NCBI GenBank assembly: GCA_027922465.2
Contig: BQMF02000255.1
Span: 372,001-436,000, forward strand
Length of the DNA: 64,000 nucleotides
Source of the DNA: Turritopsis dohrnii
Lineage: Eukaryota > Cnidaria > Hydrozoa > Anthoathecata > Oceaniidae
Direction: 5' to 3'
Below are positions 38,264 to 49,639 of this stretch, piece by piece. A program made the translations under genes and the position numbers. Every line of letters starts with the position of its first letter. The stretch's first letter is position 1. Under the pieces are notes generated by a model. The model was not told where the DNA came from. It ran no database searches and was given only the letters and a program-made list of their open reading frames with translations.

Positions 38264-40322
38264 GGATTTCTGCGAAAGCAAGAAATACATTAAAACCGGC
38301 TCTGTTCTTTTTTTTCTTACTGTCCAAACCTAGCGATTTTTTAATCTCGAAGTTCATTGGTTCATACAGCCGCCGTCTCAAAATTCATTGGTGCATAAAG
38401 CGCCACTATTACGAAAGGGTGCTAATTAACTTTAATAGCGCTAGTTTATTGGCTTGAATTTCCGCCATGTGATCATCCGGGTATTTTTCGACTTCACATT
38501 TGCACGCCGTTCGCATAATGGTAGAAGAAACCGAAGAAACCCACTTAGATTTCCACGTGTTGATTGATCAATATTGAACAGATTTAAAAGAAGATTTAAG
38601 GGAGAAAGGGGAGAAATTTATAATTATCTTACAATGATTCTACTGCGTTCATTCTTTTCTTCTCAATGTTTTACAAAAACATTGTGTGAAAAGAAATGCT
38701 TTTATTTTTTGGAAAATGTCTGGGATTCTTTTAAGCCTTTCTAAATACAAAATATCGTTTGTTTCCATGTGTGGGCTGTAGTGCTTTTTAAGCTCTGGAT
38801 ACATACAGCTCAGCTCAGTTTCCTTTTCAGCTCCAACAACACACAAGAATGTCCTGTCTACCCTCTGTCTGTGCATCATTTTATGTTTGATGTTTCTCTA
38901 GCTATTTTACCTTGTTTACTTGTATAGTGTATTCAATGTTTTGAATTAGGAATGAGGACTTAGTATTTACGATAGCAAATTGAAAGTCAAATTTCTGCTT
39001 TCAGTTATGTTTGCTAATTTTGGTAAGTTAAGGTCATATCTTTCATAATCCTAATCTTTGTTTACTTTTTGTGTTTGGGAAGTCTTAGTAATTAGGAAGA
39101 TTGACCGTACATACGTAATCAGTGTGATATCTGAAAGCATATGAATTTGATGTTATTTTGTTCATTAAGTTTATTAGAAGTTAATGTAAGGTTCATATTG
39201 TGTCAGTTATGCTTTCATGATGCCCTGGCGTGTATACGTAATTAAAAATTTATTGTTTTTTAAGTTTCTGAATAAATTTTTATAATCTTTTCATGAAATT
39301 TAGTTCAGGTAATGCATGTTTTTAAATTAAAAAGATGGCAATGACATATTGTTACTCAAATTAAAGCACAATTTTCTGTTTTCAGTTATATATGTATGTT
39401 GATTTTGTATGTATATAGATGTATTTCGTATCATTAAAATCTATGCTTTCCTTTTTCTCCTTCTGAATTAGGAATTCTGTTAGGAAGATTGACAAGACAT
39501 ATTAAATTCATAACATTTACAATGACTTACGTGCATACTCATTGTCTTATCTGAATTGACCACTGAATCTTTAATATCATTGCGTACCAACAAAGTAAAG
39601 AACATGCCGTTCAGTTAATCAAGTTTGCTATAAAGTTTTGCATAGTGACAATTATGTTTTTTTCCAGATTTTTGGGGAGTACATGATCAGAAATTTATAA
39701 TGCAGATTAGACTTTTCTTAAATTTCAAGAATGTCGTAGTTGTTGGAGCTCTCGAGTTTCACACAAAACACGCCAGAAGTCCAAGTTGCTTTACTCAATG
39801 TAATTAAACACAGGCTACGAGAAATACAAAGATTAAATTATACACAAACATAACCAAATTAAACCTAAACATAAATTCTACATAAAATATACTTACTAAA
39901 TCACTGTAGAAAAATCACCCCCACGGCAACCACCAAACACTGACACAACAGATAATAACGCAACACTAACACACAAACTCATATGCTCTTATATACAAAG
40001 GAGAAACGAAGAAAGCTAAATACTCAAGAGAGAAACAAATAAACGATAATGCGTGACTAAACGATAACTGCAAAAGAAAGTTAATAGATCAAAGAAACGA
40101 ATAACGACTATAAATGCACGCACGAGTGAATGACAAACCAACATTGACACAATTAACAGGTAAAAAACATAATTAACTAACATGAAATAACACAAAAACA
40201 CCGCGAAGGAGCACAAATGTCACGTGCATGTGCTGCCTACACACGGCAATAACAGTAGTCTTCCTTTGTTCATACTTCAGCTGATTTTGCAGAAATCCTT
40301 ATGCCTGCAAGGGCATCTTGTT
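38264..40322 (+). mobile_element. HINE-type Helentron-like element A
   Basis: The 5' end is GGATTTCTGCGAAAGC. Near the 3' end the inverse GCAGAAATCC is followed by a hairpin (ATGCC...GGGCAT) and a terminal CTTGTT. Such asymmetric inverted repeats plus a terminal hairpin inserted in T-rich sites characterise Helentrons and their non-autonomous HINEs. A poly-T tract and ACTGTCCAAACCTAGCG follow the head. No protein coding. It carries the solo LTR 39741-40254. Confidence 0.72.
39741..40254. mobile_element. Solo LTR of an LTR retrotransposon
   Basis: It starts TGTTGGAGCTC and ends GGCAATAACA (TG...CA form). The exact 5-base target duplication GTAGT is at 39736-39740 and 40255-40259. Sister element H (at about 44940-44965) runs across the same point with no insert, which confirms the boundaries. 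At 514 bp there is no internal coding region. Confidence 0.8.
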
Positions 40323-40329
40323 TTTTTTT

Positions 40330-40377
40330 GGATTTCTGCGAAAGCAAGAAATACCTTACAACCGGCTTTGGTTTTTA
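40330..40377 (+). mobile_element. HINE 5'-end fragment B
   Basis: Only the first 48 bases (GGATTTCTGCGAAAGCAAG...ACCGGCTTTGG) are present before element C begins. Likely a truncated copy interrupted by C. Confidence 0.6.
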
Positions 40378-40898
40378 GATTTCTGCGAAAGCAAGAAAGC
40401 TATTACAACCGGCTTTCGTTTTTTTTTTCTTCGTTTTTTTCTTACTGTCCAAACCTAGCGGTTTTTTGAAATTTCGTGCGTGCACTTACATGAAACCAAA
40501 GCACCGTGCATGGCATGTCAGCGATATATTTACAAAAGTTTCTTTGATCAATATTAAATATATTTTAAGACATAAAACATTATTTCCAGTTAAAAAAGAA
40601 AATTTGAAGAAGAAACTAATCACTATCTTGGACTGTGATCATCGTTTCTTACTGAAAATAAATTCTCAACGTTTTGTAAACAGAAGAGTCAAAAGGTTTA
40701 TAATACAATAACGAAATGCACGTGCTTCCGTGGCGCAGTTGGCTAGTGGACTTGTCTGATAACTGAAAGGTCGGTGGTTCGAGCCCACCTAGGTCGTTCA
40801 ACATTTTCTGTTGAATTTTATAAATTTCATAACATATTTCATTTTTCATGCTTCAAAAGATTTTGCAGAAATCTTTCTGCCCGTAAGGGCATCTTGTT
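40378..40898 (+). mobile_element. HINE element C with tRNA-like module
   Basis: The head GATTTCTGCGAAAGC is followed by poly-T, ACTGTCCAAACCTAGCGG, a middle with TTTCGTGCGTGCACTTACA, a tRNA-like module, then TTTTGCAGAAATCT and the hairpin CTGCCCGTAAGGGCAT with terminal CTTGTT. Length is 521 bp. Confidence 0.72.
40724..40797 (+). tRNA. tRNA-like module (loop reads GAT), degenerate
   Basis: A box TGGCGCAGTTG (40731-40741) and B box GGTTCGAGCC (40776-40785) fit the Pol III consensus. The body otherwise follows the tRNA-Asn module of element E, but the anticodon loop reads CTGATAA and the anticodon stem is broken. Probably a non-functional tRNA derivative that may still act as a promoter. Confidence 0.55.
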
Positions 40899-41929
40899 CT
40901 TTTTCATACTGTCCAAACCTAGCGGTTTTTTGAAATTTCGTGCGTGCATTTACATGAAACCAAAGCACCGTGCATTGCATGTCAGCGAAAGATTTACAAA
41001 AGTTTCTTTGATCACTATTAAATGGATTTTAAAGAAGATATACATATTTTAAGGTGAAAACAGAAAATATATAGAAGAAACTTATAATTATCTTGGACTG
41101 TGATCATTCTTTTCTAACTAAAAAGAAGTTCTCAACGTTTTGTAAACAGAAGAGTCAAAAGAGCTAATTAAGGTAGAAAGTACGTTTTCTTTGATATTTT
41201 ATCACTTAATTGATGAAGGAATAGATATTAATCAAATAGGTCTACATAAAACTGGGACTTTTAGTTACTTATGGTACTGATTCAATGTACTTTGGCACTT
41301 GAAAATAAATATGTTTTTCGTGTCAGTAAAGCACAGATCAGACTTTCTTATTACTTTCTACGTTTGTTAGCTATCTGTTCTGTCTTTAAACATCAGGTTT
41401 TCAAAAATCGAGTTAAAAAAAGGAATTTATCTGTTCGAATTCATTTTCGGTTTCAAGAAATTATAATTCAAACATACATGTGTTTTTTGAAGAAACGAGT
41501 TTTTTTTCTACATAAGCTCTTATAAAAAAAACGTACGTTATAAACAGCTCATGCATGTATAATTCTTTTGTCTAATAAATTAAATTGCTGGTGTGCTACA
41601 ATTAGACCCTATTTACACGAGTTAGTAATTTTAAACATTATTATCGTTTATGCCTGTTTTCCACCAGTAAGATATTTCAAGAAATAACGTTTACAGAACT
41701 TTTAAGAACTTTAAGTGAAATTTAGAAAGTATTCTTGTGGCAAGTACTTTTGCTGTTACCGTTTTGCGCCATCCGGCTCTTGTTTATATCTATACTGACG
41801 TTCATGGCTTCCGTGGCACAGTTGGTTAGTATAGTCAACTGTTAACCAAAGAGTCGGTGGTTCGACCCCATGTAGATGTTCTGAAGTCTTTTTCGAATTT
41901 TTAAATATGTCATAAAATATTTCGATTTT
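40899..41929 (+). mobile_element. HINE element D, no head and no 3' end
   Basis: It begins directly after CTTGTT of C with CTTTTTCATACTGTCCAAACC, so it lacks the GGATTTC head. It contains a tRNA-like module at 41804-41877, then stops where element E begins. The body at 40918-41160 resembles element C. Confidence 0.6.
41804..41877 (+). tRNA. tRNA-Asn(GTT)-like module, degenerate
   Basis: A box TGGCACAGTTG (41814-41824), loop CTGTTAA with anticodon GTT, and B box GGTTCGACC (41859-41867). The acceptor and D stems are poor. It belongs to element D. Confidence 0.5.
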
Positions 41930-42205
41930 GGATTTTTGCAAAAGCAAGAAATACATTACGACCGGCTTTGGTTTCTTTCCTCCGTTTTTTTGTTACTGTC
42001 TAAACCTAGCGGTTTTTACAATGCAGATACATGTAGTTCTGTGGCGCAGTTGGCTAGTTACTCGGCTGTTAACCGAAAGGTCGGTGGTTCGAACCCACTT
42101 AGATCGACATTTTTTTGTCAAATTTCATAAATGTCATAACATTTTTCATTTTTCATGCTTCAACAGATTTTGCAGAAATCTTTCTGCCCGTAAGGGCATC
42201 TTGTT
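41930..42205 (+). mobile_element. HINE element E, compact, with tRNA-like module
   Basis: It is 276 bp from GGATTTTTGCAAAAGCAAG to CTGCCCGTAAGGGCATCTTG/TT. It is the shortest apparently complete member: head, poly-T, CTGTCTAAACCTAGCGG, tRNA-like module, inverted repeat, hairpin. Confidence 0.75.
42035..42107 (+). tRNA. tRNA-Asn(GTT)-like module inside HINE E
   Basis: A box TGGCGCAGTTG (42042-42052) and B box GGTTCGAACC (42086-42095) are exact. The anticodon arm is CTCGG/CTGTTAA/CCGAA with anticodon GTT, and the T arm is GGTGG/TTCGAAC/CCACT. The acceptor AGTTCTG/TAGATCG pairs at only about five of seven positions and the D stem is lost. It therefore looks like a derived tRNA-Asn, kept as a Pol III promoter-like module. 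Confidence 0.65.
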
Positions 42206-42266
42206 GGATTTCTGCGTAAGCAAGAAAGCCTTTACTTTCGTCGTTGTTTTTCTTAGTTTTTTTTTT
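42206..42266 (+). mobile_element. HINE 5'-end fragment F
   Basis: It starts GGATTTCTGCGTAAGC directly after the CTTGTT of E and ends in a T-run where G begins. Likely truncated. Confidence 0.6.
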
Positions 42267-43538
42267 GGATTTCTGCGTAAGCAAGAAAGCCTTTACGATC
42301 GTCTTTGTTTTTTTTTTTTTTTTTTTTTCATCTTACTGTCCAAACCTAGTCATATTTGTTTCTCCAATTTGATTGGTTCATAAAAAAGCCGTCTCAATCG
42401 TGATTGGTACATAATGCCCGATTTCTACGAAAGGGTGCTAATATAGCCACCCTAACTTCAATAGCGATAGTTTATTGGCTGATTTTCGCCATGCCATGTG
42501 ATCGTCCACAAAACGTTTTAAAAATGGCAGCGAAAGAACGTGTGTAGTTTGCTAAAAGTTTCTTTGATGGAAATATGGCTTTAAAAGAAGTTAATACAGC
42601 TTATAATTTTATATAAAGAATTGCATTACTGTTGGGAACTTATCATGTTCACAAAATTAAATTACAGTGTGGTTATTCTGTTTTTTGAAAGAAGTTTTCT
42701 TGAAGTTTAAAATATGAAAACAGTGCCAATACATGGTGTGTGGAAGAAAAGGTATTTCTTGTTTTATTTTTGCTCCAAGCCTTTTTAAATATGAAAGACC
42801 TTCGTGTATTTTGTATGTGTATGCATGTTTGAAGTCAATTTTTAGAAGCTTTTGGATTTTTAAAGCTCAGCTTAGCTTCCTTTCAGCTCCTCCCCAACAT
42901 CACCAACATATGCACTTTATACAGCTATTTATACTATATTTAGTAGCAATTGTTGGATGTATTCTGGCTATATCAGCTTATCTCTTTTCTCCCTACGTAT
43001 GTTGTATTTTTTTAACTTTTAGATTAGATATGAGCTTTAATTTCTAAGTAATTATTATTGTGATATTTATATTTTTCATTCTGAGGAGAGATCAATATAG
43101 AAACTTTATATATTAGTTTGTGCTGCCCAAACGATATGTTGGTTACCGCCAGTATACACAATCTTTTTATAGGATTCGTTATATTTAATGTGGTTAAATT
43201 AAAGTTTCGTATTGTGTCGATGCACTTTTTTGGAGTACGTGGGTGGCAAATATCCAGTAACAATCATTCAGCTTATTCGTACAAAAAAACAGATCTTCAT
43301 AAATGATCTCCGCGATAGCATAAAGAAAAGCCCCTTTTTTATGTTATGGTAGGCTGACTTTCTTGACGAAAACATTGTCAGTCGCATCAATATTTTTGTT
43401 TATTTAATGCTGATGCTTCTCGAGCTGAATGATGTGACTGTCTTAGTTTTGCAGGACTAGTGTGCTAGTGTTGCATTTTTGTGGCATTTTCAGCAGCAAA
43501 GCTTGCAGAAATCCTTCTGCCCGGTAGGGCATCTTGTT
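42267..43538 (+). mobile_element. HINE element G, complete
   Basis: The head is GGATTTCTGCGTAAGC, followed by long poly-T, CTTACTGTCCAAACC, and a 1.2 kb non-coding body. The 3' end is GCAGAAATCC, hairpin CTGCCCGGTAGGGCAT, and CTTGTT. From 42329 it is nearly identical to element I, offset 2693. The reading frames of up to 104 codons are shared only because of that duplication. Confidence 0.75.
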
Positions 43539-45021
43539 TTTTTTTTTTTCATCTTACTGTCCAAACCCAGCGATTTTTTTATTTCGAAGTTCATTGGTTC
43601 ATACAGCCACCGTCTCAAAGTTCATTGGTGCATGAAGCGCCACTATTACGAAAGGGTGCTAATTAACTTTAATAGCGCTAGTTTATTGGCTTGAATTTCC
43701 GCCATGTGATCATCCGGGTATTTTTCGACTTACATTTGCACGCCGTTCACAAAATGGTACACTACAGCGTGACCGAAGAAACTTCCAAAAGTTGATTGAT
43801 CAATGTTGAATAGATTTACAGTTCCCAGACCGAGAGTAGAGGGTAGAAATTTATGATTATCTTACAAAGATTCTACTGTGTTCATTCATTGTTCATTTTT
43901 TAAAAACAAGTTCTCAATGTTTTATAAAAACAGTGTGTCAAAAAGGAAAGGTTTTTGTTTTTTTGAAAATGTCTGGTATTCTTTTAAGCTTTTCTAAATA
44001 CAAAAGCTCGTTTGTTTCATTTGTGGGCTGTAATGCCTTTTAAGTTCTGGATACGTACAGCTCAGCTCAGTTTCCTCTTCAGCTCCAACAACAAGAATAT
44101 CTGTCTAACCTCTGCCTGCATCATTTTAATGTTTGATATTTCTCTAAGCTATGTTAGCATATTTACTTGTATGGTTCTTGGCTGTATTATTAACAATGCC
44201 CTTAATTAGGAATGGGACTTCCTATTTACGATAGCAAATAGAAAACTTATCTCGACTGTCTGTAAATTTTAACTGCTTTCAGTTATGTTTGCTGATTTGG
44301 ATCACATATTTACATAATCCAAATCTTTGTTTACTTTTTTTTGTTTGGGAAGTCTTTTCGTTATTAGATTGACCGTATATATTGAAAGACTTACGTAATC
44401 ACTGTGATATCTTACAGCATCTATTTAAATTTATTGTTCTTTTGTTCATTAAGTTCATTAAGTTTATTTATTTATTAAGTTTATTGGCAGTTAACGTAAG
44501 TTTCATATTGTGTCAGCTATGCTTTAATAATTTCCTGGGGTGTATGCGTAATTAAAAATTTAATGTTTTTTTAAGTTTCTAAGTTTTTAAGTTTAAGTTT
44601 CAGTTATGTATGTTGATTTTGTATGTATATGGATGTATTTCGTATCATTAAAATCTACGCTTTCCTTTTTGTCCTTAGGAATTCTGTTAGGAAGATTGAC
44701 AATACATATTTAAATTCATAACATTTACATTGACTTACATGCATACTCATTGATCACTGAATACTTAATATCATTTCGTACCAACAAAATAAAGAACTTA
44801 TGTCATTCAGATATAATCAAGTTTATTGATGTTTATTGGTATAAAGTTTTGCATAGTGACAATTATGTTTTTCCAGATTTTTGCGGAGTACATGATCAGA
44901 AATTTAATGAATATATATTGCAGATTAAACTTTTCTTAAATTTCAAGAATCTTGTAGTCTTTCTCTTTTCATACTTCAGCTGATTTTGCAGAAATCCTTA
45001 TGCCTGCAAGGGCATCTTGTT
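43539..45021 (+). mobile_element. HINE element H, headless
   Basis: Starting right after the CTTGTT of G with a T-run and CATCTTACTGTCCAAACCC, it shares its body with element A, including the tract at 44850-44950. It ends GCAGAAATCC, hairpin ATGCCTGCAAGGGCAT, CTTGTT. It lacks the solo LTR present in A. Confidence 0.72.
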
Positions 45022-46231
45022 CATCTTACTGTCCAAACCTAGTCATATTTGTTTCTCCAATTTGATTGGTTCATAAAAAAGCCGTCTCAATCGTGATTGG
45101 TACATAATGCCCGATTTCTACGAAAGGGTGCTAATATAGCCACCCTAACTTCAATAGCGATAGTTTATTGGCTGATTTTCGCCATGCCATGTGATCGTCC
45201 ACAAAACGTTTTAAAAATGGCAGCGAAAGAACGTGTGTAGTTTGCTAAAAGTTTCTTTGATGGAAATATGGCTTTAAAAGAAGTTAATACAGCTTATAAT
45301 TTTATATAAAGAATTGCATTACTGTTGGGAACTTATCATGTTCACAAAATTAAATTACAGTGTGGTTATTCTGTTTTTTGAAAGAAGTTTTCTTGAAGTT
45401 TAAAATATGAAAACAGTGCCAATACATGGTGTGTGGAAGAAAAGGTATTTCTTGTTTTATTTTTGCTCCAAGCCTTTTTAAATATGAAAGACCTTCGTGT
45501 ATTTTGTATGTGTATGCATGTTTGAAGTCAATTTTTAGAAGCTTTTGGATTTTTAAAGCTCAGCTTAGCTTCCTTTCAGCTCCTCCCCAACATCACCAAC
45601 ATATGCACTTTATACAGCTATTTATACTATATTTAGTAGCAATTGTTGGATGTATTCTGGCTATATCAGCTTATCTCTTTTCTCCCTACGTATGTTGTAT
45701 TTTTTTAACTTTTAGATTAGATATGAGCTTTAATTTCTAAGTAATTATTATTGTGATATTTATATTTTTCATTCTGAGGAGAGATCAATATAGAAACTTT
45801 ATATATTAGTTTGTGCTGCCCAAACGATATGTTGGTTACCGCCAGTATACACAATCTTTTGATAGGATTCGTTATATTTAATGTGGTTAAATTAAAGTTT
45901 CGTATTGTGTCGATGCACTTTTTTGGAGTACGTGGGTGGCAAATATCCAGTAACAATCATTCAGCTTATTCGTACAAAAAAACAGATCTTCATAAATGAT
46001 CTCCGCGATAGCATAAAGAAAAGCCCCTTTTTTATGTTATGGTAGGCTGACTTTCTTGACGAAAACATTGTCAGTCGCATCAATATTTTTGTTTATTTAA
46101 TGCTGATGCTTCTCGAGCTGAATGATGTGACTGTCTTAGTTTTGCAGGACTAGTGTGCTAGTGTTGCATTTTTGTGGCATTTTCAGCAGCAAAGCTTGCA
46201 GAAATCCTTCTGCCCGGTAGGGCATCTTGTT
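45022..46231 (+). mobile_element. HINE element I, headless duplicate of G
   Basis: Identical to 42329-43538 over 1210 bases except a T-to-G change (43168/45861), as far as I compared by eye. It starts directly after CTTGTT of H with CATCTTACTG. Confidence 0.8.
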
Positions 46232-47230
46232 TTTTTTCTGCTGTCCAAACCTAGCGGTTTTTTGAAATTTCGTGCGTGCGTTTACATGCATTCATCACGC
46301 CCATGCGGAAAGCCATTTTTTCGTAGCACGAGGTCTCTTCCACAAGAAATTTCTGGCGACTGGTTGTGATTGCGGTAAGAAAGAAATCGAAAACTCTCTT
46401 CTCTAACATCGGTATTTGAAATTTCTATCCTTTGGTAGGCTTTCCTTAGTGCTTATTTATCCACCATTTGCTTTATTTAGGCTTATTATATCCGGGGGCA
46501 TCAGAGCAAAAGTGAGGTCTGTGTCTGTGTGAGATTTGCCAGGAAGCCCCTAGCTGATCCTAGCTCCCTAACTTATTCCAGCTTATCCTAGCTAATCCTA
46601 GCTGACCAAGCAAAGCATTGAGGCAAACTTGAGAAATACCAAAAAAATCACCAAAGTCGTTCATATATCATAGTTAAACTTTTTAAAAGCTATATTTTTA
46701 AAAGATTGGTAGTACTAGCTTAGTTAGGTAGATACGTAGTTAGTTTAAAACATAGTATTTCTGATGAATTTTTCGCTTTTACTTTGTTTCTTAATTTTTT
46801 TTTTCGAAAAAGTATGTTTTTTTTTCTTTTCGCTCTTACATCATTTCTTTTTTTTAAAAAAAGACAAACTGTCATATAAAATGTGTATCCATGGTTACGA
46901 TTCGCACCTTATGCGTATTTCTTTTCTTCGTATGTAAAAGCTTCTGTTATTTTAGTTAAGTCCTATTTACACTTTTTAAAAGGTAAATTGCCATCATCCC
47001 TGGAAATGAACAAAAGTTGACAAACTTTCTAGCGGGATTAACTATTATAGTTCTATTTTTGATCTATAGCATATATCAGTTATGCTTTCATGGATTCCTA
47101 GGGACTGTGTGATCAAAAATGTGATGTTGTATTAGAAGTCATTCAATGTTCAAATTTTAAGAGTGTCTTTCATTTTTCATACTTCAGCTGGGTTTCGCAG
47201 AAATCCTTATGCCTGCAAGGGCATCTTGTT
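46232..47230 (+). mobile_element. HINE element J, headless
   Basis: It starts TTTTTTCTGCTGTCCAAACC after the CTTGTT of I and shares its body with element K (61032-62717). It contains an L-like tract at about 46775-46985 that K lacks. It ends TTCGCAGAAATCC, hairpin ATGCCTGCAAGGGCAT, CTTGTT. Confidence 0.72.
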
Positions 47231-47602
47231 TATTTTGAATCAAAGCTTGAAACGCTTGAAATGATTTTTAATGGATTTTTCACTTTAATTTTATTTTTCA
47301 AAAAAGTTTGTTTTTTTTCTTTTGGCACATAATTTCTTTAACAAATCTTATTTTGATTATAAAATACGTATCCATGGTTGCAGTTCACACATTTCTTTTG
47401 TTTGCAGCAATACTTTCTGATTTTACTTGTAAAGCCTTATTTACACTTTTTAAATTGTATATTAGCATTAGTGTGACTTTGGCCTAAGAGATAACAAAAA
47501 GTAACAAAGTTTCATGCAGCTGCATAAGTAGATGTATTTGATTTGCATATTCCAAGTTAGTGTAGCCACCGCTGCATTATGCCACAGGGTTGTGATTTTC
47601 GG
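47231..47602 (+). mobile_element. L element, 3' part
   Basis: It resembles 19846-19930 joined to 20400-20560 and 21120-21170 (GAATCAAAGCTTGAAACG..., TTCTTTAACAAATCTTA..., ACCGCTGCATTATGCCACA). It restores the L copy cut at 38263, although the inner direct repeats are missing. Confidence 0.6.
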
Positions 47603-48640
47603 CATTTTATTTATTTATTTTATTTTATTTATTCTTTATTTATGGTTGGAGTGTAAAATAGTACAAAAAGACTAATAAATTCCAACATCAATGGCAAAAT
47701 ATAAAAAAAGGAAATGTATATATATAAAAACAAACAAGCAAACAGGTATTAGTTGCAATATTTGCATTTGCAATAAATTGCAAAGGAATTAAGTTTACAT
47801 TTAAATTTAGACAAGGACTTCTCTTGCTTTAAATCTGAAGGAAGATGATTCCAGGCTAGTGCAGCACGAAAATCAAAGGAATTTGTTGCACGATTTGTTC
47901 TAGCTCGTGGAATAACCAAAGAGAGTCCCTGTCTAAGACAATAAGCTTCAGGCTTGAGAACAAAAGAATCCCACATAAATTCTGGATTTAAATGGTTCAA
48001 AGATTTAAAGATTTCAATAACCAGAAGTTGGAGGTTATTAGCATGTACTGTGATGGAGTTAGATGACAATAAAAGCTCCTCAAAGGTTGCATCGAACCTG
48101 TTAAATCTTGCACAAAGAGCTTTATGATGAGTTCTATCAATCAAGTTATGCGCCATCTTACTACAAAACATCCACGCCAATGGACAGTAATTAAAAGGTG
48201 ACATTATGTACGCCTTATACAAATGATCTGCCTGATTTTGTGTAAGAAAACCTCTTATCCTCATCAAAGCCTTTATTTTAGAGGAGGCTTTCTTGCACAT
48301 ACTAGCAACATGAGGATAAAAAGACAACTCACGATCTATTGTGACTCCAAGGAGGGTGACGCTATTGGAGCCAACAATTTTGGCTGGACCTAAGTCTAAA
48401 CAGATATTATTATCTTCAGTCCCTAGAAAAATTGCCTGAAATTTTTCAGGATTTGCTACCATGCCGTTACTTGAGAACCAATCTAACACAGAACTTAGGT
48501 CACTGTTAATTCGCGCTTTCTTCACTGCCACCCGATTTGTATTTAATATATTTTGTATCTGGCATACATAAAAGACTGACTTTGTCGGGATATTAAAGGT
48601 ACGCCACATAAACATATTTTTACAAAAATCCTTAAATTAC
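47603..48640 (-). mobile_element. 5'-truncated LINE (non-LTR retrotransposon)
   Basis: The minus-strand reading at 48560-47749 gives the end of a reverse transcriptase and its C-terminal region: SNGMVANPEKFQAIFLG, VTLLGVTIDRELSF, CKKASSKIKALMRI, LYKAYIMSPFNYCPLAWMF, and FDFRAALAWNHLPSDLK. The RT active-site YxDD lies upstream of the truncation. The 3' end is a (TAAA/TAAAA)n run at 47603-47640. It fits the Jockey/CR1 group, though I cannot assign the clade. About 270 codons are open, so it is young or recently truncated. Confidence 0.85.
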
Positions 48641-48692
48641 AAAATGTTTGGGCCGAAAGTTTTCTTTGTTAATGTATAGCTTGCTGTGTGTA

Positions 48693-48757
48693 CAAATTGG
48701 ACAGCTTGAGCGCGGGGGCACTCTTAGCTAAAGCTACATGCTAGTAATATTAGTTAT
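48693..48757 (-). repeat. Dispersed repeat, second copy of 15146-15206
   Basis: Reverse complement of the TRIM intron 1 tract (GCATGTAGCTTTAGCTAA..., GCCCCCGCGCTCAAGC...ATTTGTACACA). Confidence 0.65.
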
Positions 48758-48861
48758 ACATATTAGTGCAAGTGCAGATACTGCTTGTATTGTTATTGAC
48801 GAAGAGTAATAATAAGTCCTTAGATGTTCAATAACCTCGACTTTTTTCCTCGTAGATGAAA

Positions 48862-49018
48862 AATTTAGAAAATTTTGCGGAATTTATTTTTGCGGATGAC
48901 CAATATTTATTCATTTTTGCGAAATTAATTTTTGCGGATTTGAAATCCGCAAAAACAAATTCCACAAAAAAAGTTCCGCATAAATTTCTTCCGCAAACAA
49001 TTTCTTCCCTTAAGGTAG
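48862..49018. mobile_element. TTTTTGCGGA-type foldback MITE
   Basis: TTTTGCGGAATTTATTTTTG on the left mirrors CCGCAAAAACAAATTCC on the right. It ends CAAACAATTTCTTCCCTTAA, which is the inverse of 37455-37480. Non-coding. Confidence 0.6.
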
Positions 49019-49639
49019 TTTCCTTATACTATGATTGTGTGGATACTGATAGTGCAAACATGTTTATAGTTAAAAGTTGTGTTACACGTAATAGAATTAA
49101 TGTTGTATGGTTGTGCGTTGTATAAACTTTGTGATAAAAACTTGTGTCTGATTAAACGGGGATTAGATATTGAGAAGAATCACATTTTTCAAATTATTTT
49201 TAGTGAAAATTAGTTTCACTCATGGTTTTGTCATACACAAACAGTCTTTCTAAATACCTGTTATGACTGTGAATATCAGGAAAGTTGCTGTGGTATCAGT
49301 TGCAATTTTGCCGAAAGTGTTACTTGGAAGTTCTTTCAATAAAGGAGTACCAGAAAAAGTCTCTTGCTGCTTTCTTAACTTTTCCCTCTCCTGGTGAAAC
49401 ACATTCCTATTTGACACAAAGATTCATAGTTTCAATTGAGCTAACTGGCTTTTCTTCCGAAATGACCGATTATTTTCCATTTTTAATTCGCAATTTCTAC
49501 AGATAACAGTAATCAATACATATGATTCTGAAACAACCACACCTACATATTAAAAATAAACCAATACTCAAAATCACAAAAATAATAAAATGAAATAATA
49601 AAATAATAAAATGATATATAATATATATATATATATATA
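49019..49639. other. Intergenic, AT microsatellite at the end
   Basis: No gene is seen. An (AT)n run lies at 49616-49640. Confidence 0.4.

Noticed and set aside
40649..40849. Minus-strand frame reading GGLEPPTFQLS
   Set aside because: It is antisense to a tRNA-like module; such frames are a common artefact of tRNA sequences.
42733..43263. Frames of 62-104 codons repeated at 45426-45999
   Set aside because: They are identical only because of the recent duplication of HINE G and I; no protein family and no conservation beyond that.
42329..46231. The 1210-bp direct repeats as LTRs of one retrotransposon
   Set aside because: They lack TG...CA ends, end in a hairpin plus CTTGTT, have no internal reverse transcriptase, and lie within a longer series of similar units.
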